From Microbacterium sp. (GTDB lineage: Bacteria; Actinomycetota; Actinomycetes; Actinomycetales; Microbacteriaceae), in NCBI RefSeq assembly GCF_031180975.1, contig NZ_JAPSLI010000010.1, positions 93,043 through 157,042 on the forward strand: a DNA stretch of 64,000 nucleotides. Direction: 5' to 3'. This document shows, in pieces, positions 1 to 9,137 of the stretch. The notes under the pieces were generated by a model. That model worked only from the letters and a program-made list of their open reading frames with translations, searched no databases and was not told the origin of the DNA. Each line of letters begins with the position of its first letter. Positions within the stretch are counted from its first letter, which is position 1. The translations under genes were made by a program, and so were the position numbers.

Positions 1-156
1 CCCCTCGCTGACGGTGAGCGGCGTGCGAACCAGCAGCAGGTGTCGGCTGATGTCGGGAACCTGGTCGATGAGCGCCGCCGACCACTTCACGAACGAATCG
101 GCGTCGGCGATCGCGACGACCCGCAGGCGCGGAGCGCGGGTGCCGGGGTACGTCAT
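1..156 (-). CDS. Partial glycosyltransferase-like protein (N-terminal 52 codons)
   Basis: An open frame starts at the ATG at 156 and runs off the left edge of the window. It begins MTYPGTRAPRLRVVAIADAD and continues with a segment containing SFVKWSAALIDQVPD. Its ATG overlaps the stop of the neuB-like gene (ATGA), so it is the next gene of the same operon. This beginning resembles the DUF6716-type putative glycosyltransferases that sit beside NeuB in actinobacterial nonulosonic-acid clusters. That match is from memory of the family and rests on the N-terminus only; catalytic parts lie outside the window. Confidence 0.55.
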   Translation of the reverse strand, partial: MTYPGTRAPRLRVVAIADADSFVKWSAALIDQVPDISRHLLLVRTPLTVSEG

Positions 157-1025
157 GCGCCCACGCGCCGCAGCTTGGCCATCGGCGCGAGCTCGCCGGG
201 GTACACCCGCTTCACGCCGTCGCCGAGGGCCTCCTCGATGACGCGGATGTCGCGGACGAGACGCTCAAACCCGCCCGGCTCAAGCGAGGCGGCGTGGTCC
301 GAGCCCCACATCGCCCGGTCGAGCGTGATGTGCCGTTCCACCGCGACCGCCCCGAGGGCGACGGCGGCGAGGGAGATCTGCAGGCCGCGCTCGTGCCCGG
401 AGTAGCCGACCGGGATGCCGGGGTAGCGGTCGCGGAGGGTGGCGATCATCTTCAGGTTCGCCTCGCCGGGCTCCATCGGGTACGTGGAGGTGGCGTGCAT
501 GACGATCGTGCGGTCCGTGCCGAGGGTGTCGAGGGCGCGGTCGATCTGGTCCATGGTCGACATGCCGGTGGAGAGGATGACCGGCTTGCCGGTCGCCCGC
601 AGCGCCTCGAGCAGTTCGGTATCCGTGAGGCCGGCCGAGGCGACCTTGTGCGCGACGACGTTCAGGTCCTCCAGGAAGTCCACGCTCGGCACATCCCAGG
701 GGGAGGCGAACCAGTGCAGTCCGGCGAGCGTGGCGTAGTCGCCGATCTCGATGTACTGGTCGCGGTCGAACTCAACGCGGCGGCGGTAGTCGAGGTAGCT
801 CATGGTGCCCCACGGCGTCTCGCGGGGCACGTCGCGCATGTGCTCGGGGGTCGCGATCTCGGGCGTGCGCTTCTGGAACTTGACGGCGTCGGCGCCGGCC
901 TCCCTGGCGACGTCGATGAGCCGCTTGGCGATCTCGACGTCCCCGTTGTGGTTCAGGCCGATCTCGGCGATGACATAGGTGGGACGGCCTCCGCCGATCA
1001 CGCGGCTTCCAATGCTGACGGTCAT
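153..1025 (-). CDS. neuB: NeuB-family nonulosonic (sialic-type) acid synthase
   Basis: This enzyme should condense a hexose derivative with phosphoenolpyruvate to make a sialic-type nine-carbon acid in the cytosol. The 290-residue protein shows the family signature AEIGLNHNGD near residues 20-29, GADAVKFQKR near 44-53, a FASPWD segment, VILSTGMS and VGYSGHERG. It is a bare TIM barrel: the C-terminal antifreeze-like SAF domain of classical NeuB (about 340-350 residues) is absent, so it could make a different nonulosonic acid or a deoxy-keto acid of the wider family. It follows the cytidylyltransferase gene with a 93-base gap and overlaps the next gene by 4 bases. No 2-epimerase or dehydratase for precursor synthesis is visible here. 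Confidence 0.88.
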   Translation of the reverse strand: MTVSIGSRVIGGGRPTYVIAEIGLNHNGDVEIAKRLIDVAREAGADAVKFQKRTPEIATPEHMRDVPRETPWGTMSYLDYRRRVEFDRDQYIEIGDYATLAGLHWFASPWDVPSVDFLEDLNVVAHKVASAGLTDTELLEALRATGKPVILSTGMSTMDQIDRALDTLGTDRTIVMHATSTYPMEPGEANLKMIATLRDRYPGIPVGYSGHERGLQISLAAVALGAVAVERHITLDRAMWGSDHAASLEPGGFERLVRDIRVIEEALGDGVKRVYPGELAPMAKLRRVGA

Positions 1026-1118
1026 GGCTACTGGTCTACGTGCGGGGGGTGAATCCCCGGCGTCGGGAGGGTGACCGGGCGGCGACCAGTGCGTTCGAAT
1101 CGCGTGAAGCGCTGTCGA

Positions 1119-2318
1119 TCAGTCGGCTTCGGAACCGTGTGCATGATTCGAAGCGGCCAGGATGCGCTCGATCACCTCGCGCACCGCGCCGTCTCCGCCT
1201 CGGCGGGTGAGGACGACGCGGGAGGCGGCCTTCACGGCGGGGTGCGCGTTCGCGACGGCGACCGGCCAGCCGACAATGCCGAGCGCGCCGAGGTCGTTCA
1301 CGTCGTTGCCGACGTAGGCGATGTCGGCGAGCGGGATGCCGTGCTCCTCGGCCCACGCGGCGAGCGCGGCGGCCTTGTCGTCGACGCCGTGCAGCACCGG
1401 CACCCGCAGCTTCTCGGCCCGGCGGGCGACGACCGGGTTCTGCTCGGTGGAGAGGATGAGCATCGGGATGCCGGCGCGGCGCAGCCGCGCGACGCCCATG
1501 CCGTCGTCTCGGCTCACCCGCACCGATTCGCGGCCTTCGCTGTCGACCGTCGCGGTGTCGTCGGTGTGCACGCCATCGAAGTCGGTGACGAGAGCGGATG
1601 CCGGGATCGGCGCGCCCTCGGACGTCGCCGCCGCGAGCAGTCCGGCCAGGGTCAGCTGCTCCTCGTCATCGATCTCGATCGCCGAGCTCTCGGGCACCTC
1701 GACGATGCCGATCCGCCCGAAGAAGCGGTGCCCGGCACGGCGGAAGCCGTCCGCGCCGAACACGTAGAAGGCGCCTGTTTCAAGATGGTGCGGCTCGCGG
1801 TCCTGCCGACGGGGCCGGTGGGACGGGTCGTGGTTGATGCCGTGCGCGAGGCCGCCGGCATCCGCCCGCCACAGGAACCCGTAGGTCGCGACGGCCGAGA
1901 ACGCGCTGTCGTACCGGCCGGACCGCACGCCGTCGGCGGCCTCGGCGATCGCGGTGGACGGGATGAACGGCGAGGTCGCCTGCACGAACACGACGGTGTC
2001 GACGCGGATGCCGTCGGCCTCGAGCACGTCCAGCGCATGCAGCAGCGCGCCCTCGGACGACGCGGTGTCGCCGGCGAGCTCGGGCGGGCGCTCGACGATG
2101 CGGGCCCCGGCTCCGCGCGCGGCGGCGGCGATCTCGGGATCGTCGGTCGTCACCACGACGAGGTCGACGCCCTCCGCCAGGGTGGCGGCGCGCACGGCGC
2201 GCTCGATGAGCGGCACTCCGCCGACCCTGCGCAGGTTCTTGCGGGGGACGCCCTTCGATCCGCCGCGGGCGGGGATGATCGCCGCGGTCAGGCCTGCCTG
2301 CGGGTCGGTGCCGCTCAT
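1119..2318 (-). CDS. neuA: CMP-nonulosonate cytidylyltransferase fused to a KdsC-like HAD phosphatase
   Basis: This bifunctional protein of 399 residues probably activates the acid made by NeuB with CTP and also dephosphorylates the 9-phosphate precursor. Residues 1-235 form the NeuA part, with PARGGSKGVPRKN at 16-28, VTTDD near 57 and LETGAFYVF near 180. Residues 243-399 form a HAD phosphatase of KdsC type, with DFDGVHTDD from 246 (nucleophile Asp246, acid Asp248) and VGNDVND near the end. The start at 2318 overlaps the stop of the upstream glycosyltransferase (ATGA); the frame stays open further upstream, but that extension reads antisense-like arginine-rich sequence. The fusion puts two consecutive pathway steps on one chain, as in some bacterial NeuA proteins. 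Confidence 0.88.
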   Translation of the reverse strand: MSGTDPQAGLTAAIIPARGGSKGVPRKNLRRVGGVPLIERAVRAATLAEGVDLVVVTTDDPEIAAAARGAGARIVERPPELAGDTASSEGALLHALDVLEADGIRVDTVVFVQATSPFIPSTAIAEAADGVRSGRYDSAFSAVATYGFLWRADAGGLAHGINHDPSHRPRRQDREPHHLETGAFYVFGADGFRRAGHRFFGRIGIVEVPESSAIEIDDEEQLTLAGLLAAATSEGAPIPASALVTDFDGVHTDDTATVDSEGRESVRVSRDDGMGVARLRRAGIPMLILSTEQNPVVARRAEKLRVPVLHGVDDKAAALAAWAEEHGIPLADIAYVGNDVNDLGALGIVGWPVAVANAHPAVKAASRVVLTRRGGDGAVREVIERILAASNHAHGSEAD

Positions 2319-3673
2319 CGCCCCGTGACCGCCTTCCAGGTGCGGCGCACGCGGCGGCGCGCGGCCTGCGCGGTGAGCGCGAACTCGTCGAGCCGCCCGA
2401 TGCCGCCGCCGGATGCCAGCACGCGCCCGATGCGGGTGGGCGGCGGCGCGCCGGGCAGACCGAGCGCCCTCAGCCGGTCGGCGGGCACGAGCCGTTCGCG
2501 CTCGGCGGCGGACAGCCCGGACAGGAAGTCCTCGGCTCGAGGACGCAGGTGCCCGACGATCCGGGGCTGCATGGCGTAGCCGACGGTGTCGACGAGGTGC
2601 TGCATCCGCCCCGGCGCAGTGAACGCGTCGCCGGGCCGGGTGAGCGCGTCGACGATCGTCGCCGGGATGCGGTTGCTGTTCTCGTACGGTTGCAGGCGGC
2701 GCAGCACGGTGTCGAGGCCGACGCCGTGGATGCGGGTGCCGTAGAGGGCGCTGAGGGTCGGCAGGGCCGTGGAGAACACGGCGACCGCGTCGGTCGCGCG
2801 CAGCCGGTGGGCGACGTACTCGGCGGGCTGGTCGCCGGTGTACACGGCGAACGCGACCCCGCGCTCGTCGGCGCGTCGCCGCAGGGCGGCGGTGAGCGCC
2901 GGCGGGGCGGACGGGTGCGGTTTGAAGACGACGCGCCGCGCTCCGGCATCCGCCGCCGTGTCGATCATCGCGGTCTGCATCGCGCTCTCCTCGGCCGCGG
3001 AGACGAGCCCGAGCGCGGCGAGGTACTGGCCGATGACGAGAGCTGTCGGCGCGCCGTCGGCGGCCAGCGCGTCGAGGGCGGCATCCGGCCGGGCGTCGCC
3101 CACCTCGTGGAGGACGGCGGCGAACGCGGCGGGCGGCACCGGCACCCGGGCGGCACCCGTCTCGGCGAACACGAGCGGCTGGACGCCGGGGACGACGTCG
3201 GGGTGGATCACGCGCTCCACCCGCTCGGTGATCAGTCGCGGCAGGCGGTCGCGGATCGGCGAGTAGGTCATGAGCCCGTCGCCGATCACCCCGAGCCGTG
3301 CCAGCGAGAACAGCGCCATGAGTGTGCGGGCGGGGGCGACCTGAGGCGACTGCACGAACAGCTCGACGTCGGTCTCGTCGATGCCCCAGGCGCGGGTGAA
3401 GAGCCGCTCCAGCATCGGCAGGTCCTGCGGCTCGGGATGCCACGCGGTCGGATGCCGCGGGTCGATGAGCGGGTTGAGCGCCTCGACCGCGTCGAAGCGG
3501 GTGTGCAGGGGCGCGAACCGCGCTGCGCCGATGTCGACGGCGGTCTCCGGCACCGCCGCGGTGTTCATCGTGACCAGGATGCGCCGCTGCGGTGCGCCGA
3601 GCAGCCCGGCGTCGATCGCGGCGGCGGCGGTCATCAGTCCGTAGCCGCTGTGCAGGGCGAAGATCTGGATCAT
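2315..3673 (-). CDS. Polysialyltransferase-like glycosyltransferase
   Basis: A 452-residue protein beginning MIQIFALHSGYGLMTAAAAI. It carries a KPHPS motif near residue 255 and a later FSTALPTLSALYG segment. These correspond to the HP and S/T motifs of bacterial polysialyltransferases (the alpha-2,8-polysialyltransferase family, CAZy GT52/GT38-like fold), which bind the CMP donor. No signal peptide or membrane segment is apparent, so it should act at the inner face of the membrane. It overlaps both neighbours by 4 bases in an apparent single operon with the CMP-acid synthase, which supports a role in transferring the activated nonulosonic acid to a cell-surface glycan. The acceptor is unknown. 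Confidence 0.72.
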   Translation of the reverse strand: MIQIFALHSGYGLMTAAAAIDAGLLGAPQRRILVTMNTAAVPETAVDIGAARFAPLHTRFDAVEALNPLIDPRHPTAWHPEPQDLPMLERLFTRAWGIDETDVELFVQSPQVAPARTLMALFSLARLGVIGDGLMTYSPIRDRLPRLITERVERVIHPDVVPGVQPLVFAETGAARVPVPPAAFAAVLHEVGDARPDAALDALAADGAPTALVIGQYLAALGLVSAAEESAMQTAMIDTAADAGARRVVFKPHPSAPPALTAALRRRADERGVAFAVYTGDQPAEYVAHRLRATDAVAVFSTALPTLSALYGTRIHGVGLDTVLRRLQPYENSNRIPATIVDALTRPGDAFTAPGRMQHLVDTVGYAMQPRIVGHLRPRAEDFLSGLSAAERERLVPADRLRALGLPGAPPPTRIGRVLASGGGIGRLDEFALTAQAARRRVRRTWKAVTGR

Positions 3674-4647
3674 GCGTGGCCCGCCTGTCGCAGCACACGG
3701 GCGAGCACCCGGCGGCGAGGGCCGCCGAGTCGCGCGATGGCGGTGCGGGTCTGGTCGTCGGGAAGGCGGGCGAGCAGACCCCGGATGCCGGCTCGCAGCT
3801 CGCGCCGCACGGCGGGGTGCATGCGGCGGGCGCGCACGAGGTGGTGCGAGCTCAGCGCGAGCGCCGTGAAGACGGCCTTGGGGAGGTACCGCTCGGACTC
3901 GGCGTGCGCCTCGACGATGTCGAGCACCTCGCCGAGAGCGCGGGTGAAGTGCAGCTGGCGGCGGTCGAGGGTCCGCGAGAGGGAGTCGGACAGCCCGCGG
4001 CGGTAGAGCAGGTGCGGCGCGTCGACCACGGCGAACGAGGACGCGTGCAGGTGCAGCCGCCAGATCCACGGCCGGTCCTCGGCGGTGAACAGCCCGTCGC
4101 TGAAGCCGGCGAGCCCCCGGTCAAGCACGCGGCGGTGCAGCATTCCCGCCCACGCGAACGGGTAGTCGACCATGCTCTTGTCGTCGACGGGGAGGATCGC
4201 CGCGCGGGGGTCGGCGACCACCCCGCGCCGCGTGAACGGCGCCCGCACCAGGCGGCGCTCCGCGCGTTTCACGGTGACGTGGTCGGTGCGCACGAAGTCG
4301 CAGTCCAGCTCGCGCAGCGCGGCGGCGAGCACGGTCAACCGGCCCGGCTGCATCCAGTCGTCGCCGTCCACGAAGCAGAACGCGTCGCCCTCGACGTGCG
4401 CGAGACCCTGGTTGCGGGCGGTGGCGAGGCCCCGCGGCTCGGCGTTGCGGAGCACCTCGGCGTGGTCGAAGCGCTCGGCGTACTGCCGCATGATCTCGCC
4501 CGTGGCATCCGTCGAGCCGTCGTCGATGGCGACGAGCTTCACGGCGGAGGGGTCGTCGAACTGCCGGGTGAGGGTCTCGAGGGTCGTCCCGATGAAGGCA
4601 CCGGCGTCCTTCGCCGGGAGGATGACGGTGACGACGGGTTCGGGCAC
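3670..4647 (-). CDS. Family 2 glycosyltransferase
   Basis: A 325-residue GT-A fold enzyme. It starts MPEPVVTVILPAKDAGAFIG, followed by VAIDDGSTDATGE near residue 40 (nucleotide binding), ATARNQG near 75 and the metal-binding FVDGDDWM near 92-99. The aromatic segment ...EDRPWIWRLHLHA lies in the acceptor half. It is the first gene of the nonulosonic-acid operon and overlaps the polysialyltransferase-like gene by 4 bases. It probably builds the carrier glycan to which the acidic sugar is added. A 79-base gap separates it from the upstream ABC-transporter operon, so read-through from there cannot be excluded. Confidence 0.85.
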   Translation of the reverse strand: MPEPVVTVILPAKDAGAFIGTTLETLTRQFDDPSAVKLVAIDDGSTDATGEIMRQYAERFDHAEVLRNAEPRGLATARNQGLAHVEGDAFCFVDGDDWMQPGRLTVLAAALRELDCDFVRTDHVTVKRAERRLVRAPFTRRGVVADPRAAILPVDDKSMVDYPFAWAGMLHRRVLDRGLAGFSDGLFTAEDRPWIWRLHLHASSFAVVDAPHLLYRRGLSDSLSRTLDRRQLHFTRALGEVLDIVEAHAESERYLPKAVFTALALSSHHLVRARRMHPAVRRELRAGIRGLLARLPDDQTRTAIARLGGPRRRVLARVLRQAGHA

Positions 4648-4726
4648 CGGGTCATGGTGCAGGCGCCGGATTGCCGGTGCGAGACGGCGAGGTGAACGGG
4701 GGGTGTCGGATGCGCCGGCCGGCGGC

Positions 4727-6367
4727 TCAGGCGGCGCGCCGTTCGCGCTGCAGCACCGGGTCGGGCACAGGCGCGGCGGCGACCAGCCTCTGCGTGTACG
4801 GCATCTGCGGGCGCGTGAGGACGTCGCGCGCGTCGCCCTGCTCGACGATCTTGCCCTGCTGCAGGACGACGACGCTCTCGGAGAGCAGTTCGACGACCGC
4901 CAGATCGTGGCTGATGAACAGGCAGGAGAATCCGAGCCGCTGCTGGAGCTCCTGAAAGATCTCGAGCACCGCCGCCTGCACGGACACGTCCAGAGCGGAC
5001 GTGGGCTCGTCGGCGATCAGCAGCGACGGCTCGAGCGCGATCGCCCGCGCGATCCCCACGCGCTGACGCTGACCGCCGGACAGCTCGTGGGGGAACCGCG
5101 ACGCCCATGCGGCGGGGAGCTCCACCTGCTCCAGCAGCTCCTGCACGCGCTTGCGCCGGCCTGCCGCGCCCATCCCGCGCCGGTGCACGACGAGCGGCTC
5201 GGCGATCGATTCGCCGATCGTCACCCGCGGGTTCAGAGAGGATGCCGGGTCTTGGAAGACCATGCCGTAGCGCGCCCGCGCCCTCGCCAACGCGGGCCCC
5301 TGCAGCTGCGTCACGTCGGTGCCGTCGATGGTGATGCGCCCGGTCTCGGCCCGGAGCAGGCCGACGACGGCCTTCCCGATCGTGGACTTGCCCGATCCGG
5401 ATTCACCGACCAGGCCCACGACCTTGCCGGCGGGCACCTGGAAGCTCACGCCTTCCACGGCGAGGAACCCGGGGCGACGCCAGGAACCGGGGTAGCGGAT
5501 GTGCAGATCGTCCACGACGAGCGCCGCCGGAACCTCCTGCCCATCCTCCGCGGGCTTCGCGGGCTCGGTGACCATCAGCGCCGGCTTGGGGACGGCGTCG
5601 AGCAGCCGGCGGGTGTAGTCGTCCTGGGGCGCGGCGAAGAGCGAGAAGACGTCGGCGGATTCCACGACCTCGCCGTCCTTCATGACGACGACGCGATCCG
5701 CCATCTCGGCGACGACGCCCATGTCGTGCGTGATGAGCAGGATCGACATTCCTCGCGACTTCTGCAACGAGCGCAGAAGCCGCAGGATCTCGGCCTGAAC
5801 GGTGACGTCGAGCGCTGTCGTGGGTTCATCGGCGATCAGCATCCGGGGCGAGCCGGAGATCGCCATGGCGATCATGGCCCGCTGTCGCTGGCCTCCGGAG
5901 AGCTGGTGCGGATAGGCCGACACGCGCCGCTCGGGCTCTGGGATCCCGACCTCCCTGAGGAGTTCGACGACGCGATCCATCGCCTGGGCCCGGGTGAGGC
6001 GCTCGTGCAGACGCAGGGCGTCCGAGATCTGCTTGCCGATCGTGTAGACCGGATTGAACGCGGTCATCGGCTCCTGGAACACGACGCCGATCTCGCCGCC
6101 GCGAAGCTGCCGCAGGCGGTCGGGTCGTACGGCGATGAGGTCCTCGTCGCCGAAGCGGATGCTGCCGCGCCGCACGGCGCTCTTCGGCAGCAGGTCGAGG
6201 ATCGCCATCGCCGACACCGACTTCCCGGATCCTGACTCGCCGACGAGCGCAAGAGTCTCGCCCTCTTGGATGTCGAAGTCGATGCCGTGGGTGACGAACG
6301 TCGTCTCCCCCTCCTTCGTGAACCCCACACGGAGGTCTTCCACGGTCAGCAGCGTCTTGTCAGGCAT
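4727..6367 (-). CDS. Dipeptide/oligopeptide-type ABC transporter, fused double ATPase
   Basis: This 546-residue protein holds two complete ABC ATPase domains, equivalent to DppD plus DppF on one chain. The first (about 1-260) has [28 protein letters not shown] and [11 protein letters not shown]. The second (about 290-546) has [27 protein letters not shown] and [11 protein letters not shown]. The chosen ATG at 6367 gives [16 protein letters not shown]; an upstream 18-residue extension is arginine-rich and overlaps the neighbouring gene. It is the last gene of an operon that starts at 10715 with the binding protein, and it overlaps the epimerase-like gene by 8 bases. It should power uptake of a peptide-like or opine-like compound. 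Confidence 0.93.
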   Translation of the reverse strand: MPDKTLLTVEDLRVGFTKEGETTFVTHGIDFDIQEGETLALVGESGSGKSVSAMAILDLLPKSAVRRGSIRFGDEDLIAVRPDRLRQLRGGEIGVVFQEPMTAFNPVYTIGKQISDALRLHERLTRAQAMDRVVELLREVGIPEPERRVSAYPHQLSGGQRQRAMIAMAISGSPRMLIADEPTTALDVTVQAEILRLLRSLQKSRGMSILLITHDMGVVAEMADRVVVMKDGEVVESADVFSLFAAPQDDYTRRLLDAVPKPALMVTEPAKPAEDGQEVPAALVVDDLHIRYPGSWRRPGFLAVEGVSFQVPAGKVVGLVGESGSGKSTIGKAVVGLLRAETGRITIDGTDVTQLQGPALARARARYGMVFQDPASSLNPRVTIGESIAEPLVVHRRGMGAAGRRKRVQELLEQVELPAAWASRFPHELSGGQRQRVGIARAIALEPSLLIADEPTSALDVSVQAAVLEIFQELQQRLGFSCLFISHDLAVVELLSESVVVLQQGKIVEQGDARDVLTRPQMPYTQRLVAAAPVPDPVLQRERRAA

Positions 6368-7220
6368 TGGTCGTCTCCTCGATCTCCTCGAGCGCCGCCC
6401 GCAGGTTGCGCGTCCCCTCAATGCACACCTCGCGCGATCCTCCGAGATCCCGCCAGGTGTGCGTGCGCGTGGCCATAGCGGACAGCTCTACCGGGAAGTG
6501 CTCGTACACGAGCAGGTCGTCGTATCCGACATCCCGCAATGCGCGGAAGACCTCCCGCCAGGGCACCTGACCGGTGCCTGGGATCCCCCGGTTGCTCTCG
6601 ACCGCGTGGAAGTGGCCGAGCAGCGGGCCGACGCGGCGGATCGCCTCGGGGGTGTCGGCCTCCTCGATGTTCATGTGCCAGGTGTCCAGCTGGACGCGGA
6701 CAGCCGGCGAGCCGACCTGCTCGACCAGGGCGATGGCGTCGTCGGCCGAGTTGAGGAAGTACCCGGAGTACCGGCTGACCGGCTCGACGGTCAGCATCAC
6801 ACCGGCATCCTCGGCGGCGGGGGCGACTGCTCGGAGCGCTGCCACACTGCGGTCCCACTCCTGCGGCGTTCGAGCCCGCCCGACGAACGCGCCGTTCGCC
6901 GAGTGCAGCCCGCCGCACACCTTTCGGGCGCCGAGCGCCTCGGCGATGGCGATGCAGCGCCGCAGGTGCTCCACTCCGGCGCGCCGGACGGCGGTGTCCT
7001 CGCTGATGGTGTTCCGCTCTACGGGGAGCGCCACCCTCAGCACGACGTCGAGCCCCGAATCATCGAGCGCAGCGCGGATCGCCGGCACCGGGAACGCCTC
7101 GGGCGTTCCGACGTTGATCTCGATCGCGTCCATCCCGAGCTCGGCGACGGTCCTCACCGTCTCCGCCGGGCGGTCGGCGATGTCGTGCACGAACATCTGA
7201 CTGTGCGCCCCGAACCTCAT
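6360..7220 (-). CDS. Sugar 3-epimerase-like TIM-barrel protein (AP endonuclease 2 family)
   Basis: A 286-residue protein of the xylose isomerase-like TIM-barrel family. Features of the D-tagatose/D-allulose 3-epimerase branch are visible: VEPVSRYSGYFLNSADDAI (catalytic Glu in the VEP motif), LDTWHMNIEEAD (metal Asp and His), HAVESNRGIPGTGQ and a C-terminal YEHF. It lies between permease and ATPase genes of a peptide-type importer, overlapping both, so it belongs to that uptake operon. In the fructosamine setting of this locus it may epimerise C3 of the imported sugar moiety, as FrlC does for psicoselysine. The exact substrate is an inference. Confidence 0.8.
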   Translation of the reverse strand: MRFGAHSQMFVHDIADRPAETVRTVAELGMDAIEINVGTPEAFPVPAIRAALDDSGLDVVLRVALPVERNTISEDTAVRRAGVEHLRRCIAIAEALGARKVCGGLHSANGAFVGRARTPQEWDRSVAALRAVAPAAEDAGVMLTVEPVSRYSGYFLNSADDAIALVEQVGSPAVRVQLDTWHMNIEEADTPEAIRRVGPLLGHFHAVESNRGIPGTGQVPWREVFRALRDVGYDDLLVYEHFPVELSAMATRTHTWRDLGGSREVCIEGTRNLRAALEEIEETTNA

Positions 7221-8128
7221 CGCAGCTTCCTCCCGATCGTCACCCTCGCGGTCTGGATGGGCTCGGTGCGGGCGAACGCCACGGGCCGATCCCGGCGGGA
7301 CCGACGGCGCCGGGGATCGAGCGAACGCTCCAGCGCGTCGGCGAGCACCGAGAACGCGAGCACCGTGGCGACCACGATGCCGCCCGCGACGAACAGCAGC
7401 AGCGGCGAGCGTGTCATCAGCGCCTGCCCCTCCGCGATCATGCCGCCCCAGCTCGGCGCCGGCGGCACGACCCCGAGGCCGAGGAAGCTCAGGCCGGAGG
7501 ACAGCAGCAGCGACGCCGCGAGCGTCAGCGACAGCTGCACGAGGACCGGCGCCATCACGCCGGGCAGGATGACGCGGGAGAGGATCCGCGGGCGCGGGGT
7601 GCCGATCACTGTGCTCGCCTGCACGTACTCGAGGTTCTTCAGGGTGAGCACCTCGCCGTACACGATCCGGGCGAAGGCGGGTGCGAACAGGATGCCCATG
7701 GTGACGATGAGGGTGAGCGCACCCGGGCCGACCATCGTGACGATCATCAGGGCGAAGACGATCGGCGGGAACGCCAGGACCACTTCGATGGAGCGCATGG
7801 AGAGAAGGTTGACGATCCCGCGACTGCTGCCGCCGATCAGCCCGATCGTGACGCCGAGGGCCGCCGCCAGTGCGGCGGCTCCGAACGAGACGAGCAGGTC
7901 GATGCGCGCGCCGTGGATCAGCCGCGAGAAGACGTCGCGTCCGAACTGGTCAGTGCCGAGCACGTGCATGCCGCTCGGCGAGGCGAGCCGTTCGGGGCTC
8001 TGGGCGGTCGGGTCGAAGGGGGCGACCAGGGGTGCCAGCACGGCGAGCAGCACCAGCACGGCGAGGAAGAGGGCGGCGATCAGCACGCCGGGCGAGCGGA
8101 GTTCTCGGAGAAAGGCCGACATGGTCAC
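7217..8128 (-). CDS. ABC transporter permease, DppC type
   Basis: A 303-residue integral membrane protein of the binding-protein-dependent permease family. It has one N-terminal membrane segment (about 15-40), a periplasmic stretch with LGTDQFGRDVFSRLIHGARI, which is the hallmark of DppC/OppC, then a block of four to five hydrophobic segments. The cytoplasmic ATPase-contacting loop follows, with YVQASTVIGTPRPRILSRVILP. It overlaps the epimerase-like gene and the DppB-type permease by 4 bases each and forms the membrane channel with it. Confidence 0.92.
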   Translation of the reverse strand: MTMSAFLRELRSPGVLIAALFLAVLVLLAVLAPLVAPFDPTAQSPERLASPSGMHVLGTDQFGRDVFSRLIHGARIDLLVSFGAAALAAALGVTIGLIGGSSRGIVNLLSMRSIEVVLAFPPIVFALMIVTMVGPGALTLIVTMGILFAPAFARIVYGEVLTLKNLEYVQASTVIGTPRPRILSRVILPGVMAPVLVQLSLTLAASLLLSSGLSFLGLGVVPPAPSWGGMIAEGQALMTRSPLLLFVAGGIVVATVLAFSVLADALERSLDPRRRRSRRDRPVAFARTEPIQTARVTIGRKLR

Positions 8129-9075
8129 TGCGTCCTTCCGCGCGGGTCGAGGAACCCGTAGGCGATGTCGACCGCGATGTTGATGAGGATGAAGATGCCG
8201 GCGATGACGAGCACGATGCCCTGCACCATCGGGTAGTCGCGGCTCGTGACGCCCTCGATGAGGAGCCCGGACAGTCCCGGCCAGCTGAAGACGCGTTCGA
8301 TGATGACCGTGCCGCCCAGCAGGCCGCCCAGCTGCAGGGCGGTCACGCTCAGCACCGGTGAGAGCGAGTTGCGCAGGACGTGCTTGCGGAAGACCGTGGC
8401 CTCACGGTTTCCGATCGAGCGGCCGGTGCGCACCCACTCCTGGTTGGACACGGCGAGCACCGAGGATCGGGTCATGCGCGCCACGATTCCGGTGAAGCCG
8501 ATCGAGAGCGCGATCACCGGCAGGACCAGCGACTGCACGAAGTCGCCGAAATCACGCTCAGGCGGGGTGTAGCCGCCTGACGGCAGCCATTTCAGCTGGA
8601 CGCCGACGAAATACACGAGAACGACGGCCGCCACGTACGACGGAACTGCCACCGCGAACGAGGTGAGCAGCAGGGTGGCCCGGTCGACGAGCCCGCCCCG
8701 GCGCGCCGCGAGGGCGCCGAGCGCGATGCCGCAGATGACGGAAACGACCGTCGCAGTGAGCACGAGCTGCAGCGTTCGCGGCAGCCGCTGCGCGATGTGG
8801 GAGATCACCGGCTCGCCGTCCTGCACCGAGGTCCCGAGGGTCCCGCCCACGATGTCGCCGAGGAAGCGCAGGTACTGCTCCCAGAGCGGGAGATTGAGGC
8901 CCATCTCCTCGCGAAGGCTCTGAACCGCCTCCTCGGTCGGTGTCGCCCCGGTGCCCGTCAGGATGAGCCGGGCCGGATCGCCCGGCACCAGCTGCATCGC
9001 CAGGAACACGACCGTTGCGACGACGAAGAGCAGGACCACACCGGCCGCCAACCGGCGGAGGATCATGAACGCCAT
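8125..9075 (-). CDS. ABC transporter permease, DppB type
   Basis: A 316-residue permease beginning MAFMILRRLAAGVVLLFVVA with an N-terminal membrane segment. It continues with the typical FLAMQLVPGDPARLIL motif of DppB/OppB and about five more membrane spans. The coupling loop reads EWVRTGRSIGNREATVFRKHVLRN near residue 210-235. It follows the binding-protein gene after 62 bases that hold a strong hairpin and overlaps the DppC-type gene. Together they form the heterodimeric channel of the importer. Confidence 0.92.
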   Translation of the reverse strand: MAFMILRRLAAGVVLLFVVATVVFLAMQLVPGDPARLILTGTGATPTEEAVQSLREEMGLNLPLWEQYLRFLGDIVGGTLGTSVQDGEPVISHIAQRLPRTLQLVLTATVVSVICGIALGALAARRGGLVDRATLLLTSFAVAVPSYVAAVVLVYFVGVQLKWLPSGGYTPPERDFGDFVQSLVLPVIALSIGFTGIVARMTRSSVLAVSNQEWVRTGRSIGNREATVFRKHVLRNSLSPVLSVTALQLGGLLGGTVIIERVFSWPGLSGLLIEGVTSRDYPMVQGIVLVIAGIFILINIAVDIAYGFLDPRGRTQ

Positions 9076-9096
9076 TGCTCGTCCCTTCTCGGGGGC

Positions 9097-9131
9097 CGTC
9101 CGGGTGCCGCCTCACGTGCGGCGCCCGGACG
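9097..9131 (-). terminator. Hairpin between binding-protein and permease genes
   Basis: The arms CGTCCGGGTGCCGC (9097-9110) and GCGGCGCCCGGACG (9118-9131) pair over 14 positions with one mismatch around a 7-base loop. It starts inside the 62-base gap directly downstream of the solute-binding-protein gene. There is no T-run. It could partly terminate or stabilise the mRNA so that the binding protein is made in excess over the permeases. Confidence 0.5.
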
Positions 9132-9137
9132 ACGGGC

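Noticed and set aside
1071..2579. A 502-residue plus-strand frame and many similar long frames opposite real genes (for example 4172-6235, 28960-31467, 55251-57551)
   Set aside because: These are antisense shadows caused by high GC in the third codon position. They are rich in Arg/Ala/Gly or His/Asp without domains, and the opposite frames hold clear protein families.
2319..3698. Extending the NeuA/HAD gene to the frame start at 3698
   Set aside because: The extra 460 residues are antisense-like arginine/proline-rich sequence and overlap the complete polysialyltransferase-like gene; the ATGA junction at 2315-2318 gives the natural start.
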